Source: Roseobacter litoralis Och 149
GTDB lineage: Bacteria > Pseudomonadota > Alphaproteobacteria > Rhodobacterales > Rhodobacteraceae
NCBI RefSeq assembly: GCF_000154785.2
Contig: NC_015730.1
Location: forward strand, 2,604,001 to 2,668,000
DNA length: 64,000 nucleotides
Direction: 5' to 3'
Part shown: in pieces, positions 41,858-48,836 of the stretch
Position numbering within the stretch: position 1 is the stretch's first letter
How the letters are laid out: each line of letters begins with the position of its first letter
Position numbers and translations under genes: made by a program
Notes under the pieces: model-generated
The model's database searches: none
Told to the model about the DNA's origin: nothing
The model's input: only the letters and a program-made list of their open reading frames with translations

Positions 41858-43639
41858 TTAATTACTGGTCAGGGTTATATCGCGCGTGGCCAAGGGTTCA
41901 ACGGTTGGTCTTAGCCCAAGCAAAGGTGCGACGCGGCGGATCATTTCAGCCGCGACAGGTACGGCCGTCCAGCCCGCTGTCCTGCGTGGTTCATCGCTGG
42001 TGGTTTCCACCGGTTCATCAAGGGTGACAATCAGAACATACTTCGGGTCATCAATCGGGAAAATGGAGGCAAATGTGGCGATGACCTTGTCTTCATAATA
42101 TCCGCCCCGACTGCCCGGTTTATCCGCTGTGCCGGTTTTGCCGCCGACCGCATAACCTTCCACATTGCCAAAGCTTGCCGTGCCTTCGGTGACAACCTGA
42201 CGCAACATCTTGCGCGACGCGGCGGATGAGCTTTCGCTGAACACACGCGGCCCTTTTTCAGGGTTGGTCGCTTTCAAAATAGTCGGCTGCACGCGGTAGC
42301 CGCCATTCGCAATGGCCGCGTAGCCCGCCGCCAGATGCATAGGAGACGTGGACAAACCATGCCCATAGGAAATCGTCATCGTGCTCAATTCAGACCAGTT
42401 GGGCGGCAAAAGGGGTCTGCCGGTTGCGGCTTCGACAATCTCAAAGCCAGTGGTTTCAAGCATCCCAAGTTCGCCGAGAAATGCCTTTTGTCTCGCAACG
42501 CCAATATCTTGCGCGATACGCGCCGTCCCGATGTTCGAACTTTTGACAATCACCTTTGTGACCGACATCTCATCGCCGTAATTGCGGAAATCGCGAATAC
42601 GGTGCTTGCCCCAGCGCAGCGGGCCTTTGGTGTCGATTATGCTGTCAGGATTGACAAGGCCAAGGTCCATCGCCTGTGCCACTGTGAATATTTTGAAGGT
42701 TGATCCCAATTCGTACACGCCCTGCACCGAGCGGTTGAAAAGCGGGCTGTCCGACGCATCACCAGAGGTCGCGGGGCGCGGCCTGTTGTTGGGGTCAAAG
42801 GTGGGCAAGGACACAACGCTGATCACTTCGCCAGTGTGCACGTCCATCAGAATTGACGTGGCGCCCTTTGCATTCATCAGTTTCATGCCACCATAAAGCA
42901 CGCGCTCAGCTGCTGCCTGCACAGTCAGATCAAGCGATAATTGCAAGGGTTGGCTGACCGTTGCAGGATCGCGCAGATACTCGTCAAAGTATTTCTCGAC
43001 CCCTGCGACCCCGATGACCTCGGCCGCTTTGACGCCTTCCTTACCAAAGCTGGCACCGCCCAAAACATGCGCAGCAAGTTGACCGTTGGGATAAAGACGC
43101 ATGTCGCGCGTCGCAAAAAGCAGGCCCGGATCGCCAATTTCATGCACGGCTTGCATCTGCTCGGGGCTGATCTTGCGCTTTACCCATAAAAACTTGCGCT
43201 TGCCGGTGAAGTCTTCGAGCAAGTCCGCCGCATCCAGATCGGGAAAGACCTTGGCAAGTTCCTGCGCTGCGTGCTCGGGGTCGATCATTTGCGGCGGTTG
43301 CGCGTAAAGCGCGTGGGTTTCGAAATTCGTCGCCAAGAGGTTGCCGTGACGATCCACGATATCTGCCCGCGCGGCATGAATTTGCGCACCGGGTGCGTCG
43401 ACGCGCGGCTCGGTCGGTTCGGAGGTGGCCAGCATCCCCATGCGCAGGCCGACAACACCAAAGGCCACAACGAAAAACAGCCCTAACACCAAGAGCCGCC
43501 CCTCGGCACGCTGGCGCGCCTGATCGCGCATCTGTTCGTGGCGGATGCGGATATTTTCACGCTCAATGGCATCGGGGTTTTCGCCCTTGCTGCGCGCATC
43601 AAGTATTCGGGCAAGCGGGCGTAGCGGTGTCCGGATCAT
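41858..43639 (-). CDS. ftsI: Penicillin-binding protein 3 (FtsI)
   Basis: 593 residues. Septal transpeptidase. One membrane helix at about residues 49-68, dimerisation domain, then transpeptidase motifs: STFK with nucleophile Ser at 313, SSN at 367-369, KTG at 501-503. IRAA-type RADIVDRHGNLLATN at the start of the periplasmic part is typical. It overlaps ftsL by 4 bases. Confidence 0.97.
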   Translation of the reverse strand: MIRTPLRPLARILDARSKGENPDAIERENIRIRHEQMRDQARQRAEGRLLVLGLFFVVAFGVVGLRMGMLATSEPTEPRVDAPGAQIHAARADIVDRHGNLLATNFETHALYAQPPQMIDPEHAAQELAKVFPDLDAADLLEDFTGKRKFLWVKRKISPEQMQAVHEIGDPGLLFATRDMRLYPNGQLAAHVLGGASFGKEGVKAAEVIGVAGVEKYFDEYLRDPATVSQPLQLSLDLTVQAAAERVLYGGMKLMNAKGATSILMDVHTGEVISVVSLPTFDPNNRPRPATSGDASDSPLFNRSVQGVYELGSTFKIFTVAQAMDLGLVNPDSIIDTKGPLRWGKHRIRDFRNYGDEMSVTKVIVKSSNIGTARIAQDIGVARQKAFLGELGMLETTGFEIVEAATGRPLLPPNWSELSTMTISYGHGLSTSPMHLAAGYAAIANGGYRVQPTILKATNPEKGPRVFSESSSAASRKMLRQVVTEGTASFGNVEGYAVGGKTGTADKPGSRGGYYEDKVIATFASIFPIDDPKYVLIVTLDEPVETTSDEPRRTAGWTAVPVAAEMIRRVAPLLGLRPTVEPLATRDITLTSN

Positions 43640-43995
43640 TGGCCTACCTCGGCGTCTGTCTCTGTGAGGTTCGCCAGTTCAACGATGTCGCTGATCTCAA
43701 TCAGGGGGTCTGGCGGATAAGCGACCTGATCCACATGACCGAACTGTTCAGGGCGCAGCGGCAACAAACCAAGGCGGTCAAAATTAATCTCGGCCAGATC
43801 GCGCAGCCTGTCCGGACGGTTCAGATAGGCCCATTCCGCCTTGAGCATCGACAGGCGTTCATGCGCGGCACGGATGTCCTGCCGCAATTCGCGTGTTTCC
43901 GCCAGCGCTGCCTGCGTTGCGTAGTTCTCACGATAGGCCCAGAACGCCAGCGCGATAACGCCGAGGGTGGTCACAATAAACAAGAATGTCCGCAT
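43636..43995 (-). CDS. ftsL: Cell division protein FtsL
   Basis: 119 residues: short cytoplasmic start [18 protein letters not shown] with one membrane helix, then a coiled-coil heptad stretch (ATQAALAETRELRQDIRAAHERL) and an acidic tail. It forms the FtsQLB complex. Sequence conservation is low in this family, so position between rsmH and ftsI carries much of the assignment. Confidence 0.88.
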   Translation of the reverse strand: MRTFLFIVTTLGVIALAFWAYRENYATQAALAETRELRQDIRAAHERLSMLKAEWAYLNRPDRLRDLAEINFDRLGLLPLRPEQFGHVDQVAYPPDPLIEISDIVELANLTETDAEVGQ

Positions 43996-44987
43996 CAGTT
44001 CCCCGCTTTCACGACCGGCATGCCGACCGATTTTGCATCTATCTCACCCGCTGGCGCATCCGTGCGCACCGCGATGCGCAATTTGGCCGACCGCGCGCGC
44101 GGGTTTGCCGCGACTTCCGCGTAGTCCGCCACGATTGCCTTGCGCGAGCGCAGAGTAAAAGCGGGCGCATCCCGCTGCACTTCGGGTGCGAAACGGTTTG
44201 CATTGCCGCCCGCGCCTGCCCGCGCGGTCAAAAACCGCTTTACCATGCGATCCTCAACCGAATGAAACGTGACAACGGCCAACTGACCACCCGGTTTCAA
44301 GGCCCGTTCAGCGGCCATAAGCCCCTGATACAACTCACCGTATTCATCGTTCACCGCAATCCGCAGGGCCTGAAAGCTGCGCGTTGCGGCGTGCGATTGA
44401 CCCGGCTTGGAGCGCGGCAGACAACGCTCAATTATTCCGGCCAGATGCAGCGTCGTCGTGATCGGCGCGATGGCACGCTCGGTCAGGATGGCCTTGGCGA
44501 TCCGTCGGCTTGCGCGCTCTTCGCCGTATTGGAACAAGATGTTTGCGATGGTTTCAGCGGAGGCCTCATTGACGATATCCGCCGCAGACGGGCCCTCCTG
44601 GCTCATCCGCATGTCCAGCGGACCATCGCGCATGAAGGAAAACCCGCGCTCCGCCAGATCCAGCTGCATGGAGGAGACACCAAGGTCGAGCACCACACCG
44701 TCAAGCGCGTCGGCATATGTGTCCATCTTCGAGAAAACACCAAGTTGCTGCACCAGCCGCGCGCCATATGCGTCAGCCCAATCGGCCGCCATTTCGAAGG
44801 CCAGCGGATCGCGGTCGACCGCGATCACACGATCTGCACCAGCCTCCAGAAGCCCGCGCGTATATCCGCCAGCCCCGAACGTGCCATCCAGCCAATCGCC
44901 GTGTACGGGGGCAACCGCGTCCAGAATGGCGGACAGCAAAACAGGGATATGGGGCGGTGTCGTGTCAGCTGTGGCAGCAGCAGCCAT
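43995..44987 (-). CDS. rsmH: 16S rRNA (cytosine-1402-N4) methyltransferase RsmH
   Basis: 330 residues. SAM-dependent methylase of C1402 in 16S r[16 protein letters not shown] at the N-terminus, [14 protein letters not shown] as the SAM loop, [18 protein letters not shown], and [15 protein letters not shown] are all family hallmarks. It is second in the dcw cluster, 3 bases after the mraZ stop. Confidence 0.97.
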   Translation of the reverse strand: MAAAATADTTPPHIPVLLSAILDAVAPVHGDWLDGTFGAGGYTRGLLEAGADRVIAVDRDPLAFEMAADWADAYGARLVQQLGVFSKMDTYADALDGVVLDLGVSSMQLDLAERGFSFMRDGPLDMRMSQEGPSAADIVNEASAETIANILFQYGEERASRRIAKAILTERAIAPITTTLHLAGIIERCLPRSKPGQSHAATRSFQALRIAVNDEYGELYQGLMAAERALKPGGQLAVVTFHSVEDRMVKRFLTARAGAGGNANRFAPEVQRDAPAFTLRSRKAIVADYAEVAANPRARSAKLRIAVRTDAPAGEIDAKSVGMPVVKAGN

Positions 44988-44990
44988 ACC

Positions 44991-45524
44991 TTACCCCCCC
45001 TGCTCACCAGTGCTGCGCACATCGTCAAGACGCGCACCGTCCAGCAAAATCAGTGGGTCGAAATCATCCGGCAGATCGTCAAGCAGGGCTTCGGTCTTGG
45101 CGGTTTCTTCTGTGTCATATGTGTCTGGGTTCCAGATCTGGAACGTATCGCCCGCAGCGATGAAAAACGCTTCCTTGTCGAGGCCAATCTTTTGACGCAG
45201 CTTTGCTGGCAAGACCAGCCGACCGGTTTCGTCCACCGCAATCGTCAAAGACTGCCCCTGAAAAAGCCGTTGCATGATCTTGCGTTCGGGTGTTCCGCGC
45301 GCAAGATCGGCGATCTTGGCATCCACCTCATCCATCGCTTCGATGGTGTAGCATTCCAGAAAACTGCGGCGATGATCGCCATAGACGATGACAAGCTCAG
45401 GTGCCGCGCCGGACGTCCAGTTCGGGTCACAAGCCTCAATCACACGGCGAAAAGAGGCTGGAATAGACACTCGCCCCTTTGCATCGACCTTGTGATGGCT
45501 CTCGCCTCTGAACCTGCGGCTCAC
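44991..45524 (-). CDS. mraZ: Transcriptional regulator MraZ
   Basis: 177 residues from a GTG start (MSRRFRGESHHKVDAKGR). Two AbrB-like repeats with the paired motifs DAKGRVSIPASFR and DETGRLVLPAKLR. MraZ forms rings and represses its own operon by binding direct TGGGN repeats 10 bases apart, as known from E. coli. The protein is longer than the usual 150 residues because of an acidic C-terminal tail (DDLPDDFDPLILLD), common in alphaproteobacteria. Confidence 0.95.
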   Translation of the reverse strand: MSRRFRGESHHKVDAKGRVSIPASFRRVIEACDPNWTSGAAPELVIVYGDHRRSFLECYTIEAMDEVDAKIADLARGTPERKIMQRLFQGQSLTIAVDETGRLVLPAKLRQKIGLDKEAFFIAAGDTFQIWNPDTYDTEETAKTEALLDDLPDDFDPLILLDGARLDDVRSTGEQGG

Positions 45525-45589
45525 TGCCTTATCCCAATCTCATGCGTCACTTTAAGATTGACGCTTATCCCCCTGTCTTGAAATGGAAA

Positions 45590-45625
45590 CGGCGGGTTGA
45601 TCTGCTGCCACTGATCAACCCGCCG
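45590..45625 (-). promoter_or_regulatory. Perfect 13-bp hairpin in the mraZ leader
   Basis: CGGCGGGTTGATC at 45590-45602 pairs fully with GATCAACCCGCCG at 45613-45625, leaving a 10-base loop. It lies 66 bases upstream of the mraZ GTG, in the predicted untranslated leader. No T tract follows on either strand, so it is not a standard terminator. It may stabilise the mRNA, slow polymerase, or be a protein site. Confidence 0.5.
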
Positions 45626-45802
45626 CCCTCGTCCCGCTGTGCGGGGAAGTCCAGCTGCGCGCGCCACCTGGGGGGATGTCTGCTCGCTCACGCGCCGGAT
45701 CTCTGTCGTGATGAAAGCGAGATGCCTGTATGAAACCTGCTAGAGTTTTTATCTGCGTGGGGTCGTTTGATGCCCCGGTCCCGTTCTCATCTTGTGAGGA
45801 CA

Positions 45803-45832
45803 GGTATAGTATGGGAATTCATGGTGAAGCAA
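45803..45832 (-). promoter_or_regulatory. Candidate mraZ promoter
   Basis: On the minus strand TTGCTT (45832-45827) is followed after 18 bases by TATACC (45808-45803), or after 15 bases by TACTAT. The surrounding 300 bases are much AT-richer than the coding DNA. It would give a leader of about 270 bases. It is chosen by eye, so only a candidate. Confidence 0.4.
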
Positions 45833-45836
45833 GGGA
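45812..45836 (+). promoter_or_regulatory. Candidate MraZ box array A (three units)
   Basis: TGGGA-ATTCA-TGGTG-AAGCA-AGGGA: three units of five bases with five-base spacers, period exactly 10, overlapping the candidate mraZ -35 and spacer. This matches the known TGGGN-N5 layout of E. coli MraZ boxes, with one weaker middle unit. It reads on the strand opposite to mraZ, which is unlike E. coli. Confidence 0.45.
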
Positions 45837-45981
45837 ATTTTTTGAAATTTATCACAACTGTGGCCAATTCACGCTGAGCGATCATTAGCAATAATTCCGA
45901 AAATCGCAACAGCCTAATACATATTGGCATCAACCTGCAGATGACACACCATATGTGGTCCGAAATAGCGCATCATGAAAT

Positions 45982-45996
45982 TTCCCCTCAATTCCC
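45982..45996 (-). promoter_or_regulatory. Candidate MraZ box pair B
   Basis: On the minus strand GGGAA-TTGAG-GGGAA, two units with period 10, about 150 bases upstream of the candidate promoter. It lies in AT-rich DNA. Same unit as arrays A and C but in the mraZ direction. Confidence 0.35.
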
Positions 45997-46114
45997 GGAA
46001 ATCCTAAGAGATACGCGTGAAATCTGGGAAAACGAGTACATTTTGCAGCCTTTACACAGATGAATACAGCAGTCGACCAGAATCAAATCACAGAACCAGC
46101 AGCATTTTAGCCAG

Positions 46115-46129
46115 TTCCCATAATTTCCC
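46115..46129 (-). promoter_or_regulatory. Candidate MraZ box pair C
   Basis: On the minus strand GGGAA-ATTAT-GGGAA, two units with period 10. It lies just downstream of the mrp stop codon (46174) in the same direction, far from the mraZ start. It could mark a second, distal promoter or be chance. Confidence 0.3.
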
Positions 46130-46173
46130 GTGTCAGCACAAAGAGGCGCATGCGCGACGAAAATTCACGTAGG

Positions 46174-47247
46174 TCAAGCCATACCGCCTTTGATAAGACC
46201 GTCCGCGATACGGCCATAGGCCTGCGCCATGGCACTTTCTCCCACCGCAATTGGTGTGCCGCCATCCCCGGCAAGCCGGGTTTCGAGGTCAATCGGTAGC
46301 GTACCCAACAATGGCACGCCAAGCTTGTCCGCCTCGGCGGCCACACCGCCCTGCCCGAAAATCTGGTGTTCCGATCCGCAGTCGGGACAGACGAACATCG
46401 ACATGTTCTCGATCAACCCGAGCACAGGTGTCTTGAGCGTCGCGAACATATCCAGTGCTTTGCGCGCGTCGATCAACGCCACATCCTGAGGGGTCGACAC
46501 GACAATTGCGCCCGTCAGTTCCGACTTTGTACATAGCGTCAGTTGCACATCACCCGTACCGGGCGGCAAATCGACCAGCAACACGTCAAGCTCGCCCCAC
46601 TCTACCTGCCCCAACATTTGCTGCAGTGCGCCCATCAACATAGGACCCCGCCAGACAACCGCCTTGCCCTCTTCCATCATGAAGCCGATCGACATCAGCG
46701 TCACACCATGGGCGTGCAGTGGGATGATGGTCTTGCCGTCCGGGCTGGCGGGCCGCTTGTTCACGCCCATCATGCGCGGCTGGCTGGGGCCATAAATATC
46801 CGCATCCAGCAATCCAACCTTGCGCCCCGCCTTGGCCAGAGCAACAGCAAGGTTAGAGGACACCGTTGATTTCCCGACGCCGCCCTTGCCTGAACCAATG
46901 GCCAAGATGCGCTGCACGCCGCTCGGCTTGGTCGGACCGGCTTGCGGTTTGGGGTGCCCCCCGATTTTTAGGCTCGGCGCTGCGGGTTTCGCCTCTGCAG
47001 GACCATGCGCTGTCAGTGCGACGGATGCCGATTGCACGCCGGGCAATTGGGACACGGTCTTTTCAGCCGCGTCGCGCAGAGGGCCCATCTGGCGGGCAAC
47101 CTCGGGGCTTGGCGCTTCGATCACAAAGCGCACAGTGCTGCCATCAATCGCCAAAGCGCGAATCAAATCATGCGCAATTAGACTGCGCCCATCCGGCAGC
47201 AGGACACGATCCAGCGCGGCTTCGATTTCAGCTTTCGTGATAGACAT
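46174..47247 (-). CDS. mrp: Mrp/ApbC iron-sulfur carrier ATPase
   Basis: 357 residues. P-loop protein that carries and delivers Fe-S clusters. N-terminal FSCA/DUF59-like domain (about 1-85), a Pro/Lys linker, deviant Walker A GKGGVGKST at about 120-128, GLLDADIYGPSQPRM, and the cluster-binding CxxC in MFVCPDCGSEH. It starts MSITKAEIEAALDRV. It lies directly upstream of the mraZ control region in the same direction. Confidence 0.95.
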   Translation of the reverse strand: MSITKAEIEAALDRVLLPDGRSLIAHDLIRALAIDGSTVRFVIEAPSPEVARQMGPLRDAAEKTVSQLPGVQSASVALTAHGPAEAKPAAPSLKIGGHPKPQAGPTKPSGVQRILAIGSGKGGVGKSTVSSNLAVALAKAGRKVGLLDADIYGPSQPRMMGVNKRPASPDGKTIIPLHAHGVTLMSIGFMMEEGKAVVWRGPMLMGALQQMLGQVEWGELDVLLVDLPPGTGDVQLTLCTKSELTGAIVVSTPQDVALIDARKALDMFATLKTPVLGLIENMSMFVCPDCGSEHQIFGQGGVAAEADKLGVPLLGTLPIDLETRLAGDGGTPIAVGESAMAQAYGRIADGLIKGGMA

Positions 47248-47465
47248 GCCTAATTACCCCTCATATTCGCCACTCCATATAGCAACTGAAAACCGAAGTA
47301 CCACCGGCAGCATTCAATTGCCTAAAAGTTGGGCGACACGCACAGCATTCACCCTCTTCCCCCATGCAATTGCTGCATAGCAGAAATGTTGACGGTAACC
47401 ATTGTGCAAGCGCAGCATTATCCTAAGTATGGTAGCAAGACATGACCAGTTGAGAGTACGAGCAA

Positions 47466-47705
47466 ATGACATATTACAACGACATCAAATCACCGAGCGC
47501 GCTTGAGCGGTTGCTGGCGCGGGTTGCTCACGGGTTGGAACAGACAGCCGTGACGCACGCGCGCTACAGAATTTATCGCAACTCGCTGAATGAGCTGCGC
47601 GCTCTGAGCGATCGTGAACTCGAAGACCTTGGCTTGAGCCGCTATGCGCTGAAGGACATAGCGATGCAGGCTGCAACGAAACAAATGGCTCACCGGGCCT
47701 ACTGA
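47466..47705 (+). CDS. DUF1127 small RNA-binding-type protein (CcaF1-like)
   Basis: 79 residues; the C-terminal half NELRALSDRELEDLGLSR is the Arg-rich DUF1127 core. The next 220 bases hold four CCUCCUCCC hairpins. The same arrangement in Rhodobacter sphaeroides is the ccaF1-ccsR1-4 operon, where the small protein affects RNA maturation and the locus responds to oxidative and heat stress through RpoH-type sigma factors. The homology is by architecture plus motif; the regulator here is inferred. Confidence 0.88.
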   Translation: MTYYNDIKSPSALERLLARVAHGLEQTAVTHARYRIYRNSLNELRALSDRELEDLGLSRYALKDIAMQAATKQMAHRAY

Positions 47706-47709
47706 CGTT

Positions 47710-47738
47710 CGGGCTTTATCTCCTCCCTGAGACGCCCG
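47710..47738 (+). ncRNA. CcsR-like sRNA hairpin 1
   Basis: CGGGC (47710-47714) pairs with GCCCG (47734-47738). The loop contains CTCCTCCC at 47720-47727. It begins within 5 bases of the DUF1127 stop. The stem is shorter and the motif lacks the first C compared with hairpins 2-4, so it is the most degenerate copy. Confidence 0.6.
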
Positions 47739-47747
47739 CATGTTGGC

Positions 47748-47778
47748 GGCGGCATCTATCCTCCTCCCAGATGTCGCC
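47748..47778 (+). ncRNA. CcsR-like sRNA hairpin 2
   Basis: GGCGGCATCT pairs with AGATGTCGCC (9 of 10 Watson-Crick pairs, one G-T position) and presents ATCCTCCTCCC in an 11-base loop, the full CCTCCTCCC at 47760-47768. Such C-rich loops are anti-Shine-Dalgarno-like and can pair with ribosome sites of target mRNAs. Confidence 0.8.
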
Positions 47779-47848
47779 GTTCACAAACAAATGCATGTGG
47801 TTTTACCCATGCGCTTACCGACGACAGGGTCGTTCGTAAGAACCGGAT

Positions 47849-47882
47849 CAGATCATTCCTTCCTCCTCCCTGGGATGGTCTG
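47849..47882 (+). ncRNA. CcsR-like sRNA hairpin 3
   Basis: CAGATCATTCC (47849-47859) pairs with GGGATGGTCTG (47872-47882), with two G-U wobbles, and presents CCTCCTCCC (47862-47870) in the loop. Stem sequence differs fully from the other copies while the loop is kept, which points to selection on the loop and on pairing. Confidence 0.8.
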
Positions 47883-47888
47883 TTACAA

Positions 47889-47925
47889 GGCGGTGGCGCC
47901 TATCCTCCTCCCGGGCGCCACCGTC
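47889..47925 (+). ncRNA. CcsR-like sRNA hairpin 4, possible terminator
   Basis: GGCGGTGGCGCC (47889-47900) pairs with GGCGCCACCGTC (47914-47925) and presents CCTCCTCCC (47904-47912). The strong GC stem is followed by CCTTTTC, so this copy may also end transcription before the convergent gene at 47998. Confidence 0.8.
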
Positions 47926-47997
47926 CCTTTTCAAGCACATAAGAGACAACATCCCCTCTCGGGGTTACCGCCGTACGGTAGTCGCGTTTGGGAAAGA

Positions 47998-48699
47998 TCA
48001 GGCGCGCAAAACCAACAGTTCTTCAAACCGCGTCATATCCGCAAACCTGCTGAAGGCGGGGGTTTTAAGGGGCACCACGGGCGCTTCTTTGACAAGGTCT
48101 GCGTGGATGGATTTCAAAGCGCTCTCCCAAATCGGCACTTCGTCGTCGCTCAGCCAGTCAATGCAATAGCCAAACGTCATATGAAATTCATATGTGTCGT
48201 GCGTTTTGTGCCTGTACCCAAAGGGTTTGGTCAATGCGTCACGCCATGCACGCAGTATCTTTTCGTCCCGCACTGTCGCCCCCTTCAGAGCGAGCCCTGT
48301 GGGTACAACCTTCCCGACACGCACAGAAAATGCAGGCGGTGGCGCAAAGTTGGAAAGCCGTTCAATCACATGCGCCGTCACATCGTCCATGTCCGCCTGC
48401 CGATCGAGGCCAGACGGCCATGCATCTGCGGTGCGGCGGGTTTCGATGGCACCTTCAAACACGGTCATATGCAAGCTGGAAGCTGGCGTGAACAGAAACC
48501 GTTTGGCACCGGGCAGCGCTTGAATTCTTGATCGCGCATGCAGTATCGCGCGATGGCCCGGGTGGTCTGTATCGAGATGGCAGATGACCGTATTGCCAGC
48601 TTCGGGTAGAAAAGCGGTATGACTATAACGCTGGCCAAGCCGCGCCGGTTCGTTAGGGTTGTTGCGTTTGGCTACTTTGAGAATATGGGGGTTCGTCAT
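47998..48699 (-). CDS. DUF1868 2H-phosphoesterase-like protein
   Basis: 233 residues from MTNPHILKVAKRNNPNEP. Two His-x-Thr type motifs, HMTVFEG and HMTFGYC, spaced about 110 residues apart, give the two active-site histidines of 2H phosphoesterases (LigT relatives). The domain matches DUF1868. It would cleave cyclic phosphate in RNA or nucleotides; the substrate is unknown. A GGGAG lies a little far (13 bases) from this ATG, and the frame opens 24 codons earlier. Confidence 0.8.
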   Translation of the reverse strand: MTNPHILKVAKRNNPNEPARLGQRYSHTAFLPEAGNTVICHLDTDHPGHRAILHARSRIQALPGAKRFLFTPASSLHMTVFEGAIETRRTADAWPSGLDRQADMDDVTAHVIERLSNFAPPPAFSVRVGKVVPTGLALKGATVRDEKILRAWRDALTKPFGYRHKTHDTYEFHMTFGYCIDWLSDDEVPIWESALKSIHADLVKEAPVVPLKTPAFSRFADMTRFEELLVLRA

Positions 48700-48836
48700 A
48701 ATGTACTTGTGCTCCCATAGGCAGTACCGTTTCAAGCCCAACGATAATGGGTTTCGATTATCATCGGGCAAGCTGTTCGTGGCTCACGGCAATCACCCAA
48801 CTGCTACCGTAATGCATATCTACAGAGACTATTTCC

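Noticed and set aside
43986..45581. 531-codon plus-strand frame
   Set aside because: Antisense to rsmH and mraZ, both unmistakable.
45525..46173. RNase P RNA gene upstream of mraZ
   Set aside because: Considered because of the long non-coding region, but the GAGGAAAGTCC-type 5' core and matching 3' core are absent on both strands.
47701..47930. CRISPR-like tandem repeats
   Set aside because: The repeated CCTCCTCCC is only 9 bases, spacing is irregular and each copy is inside its own stem; hairpin RNAs explain it better.
47740..48531. 263-codon plus-strand frame after the DUF1127 gene
   Set aside because: It runs through the four hairpins and then antisense to the DUF1868 gene; no ribosome site or domain.
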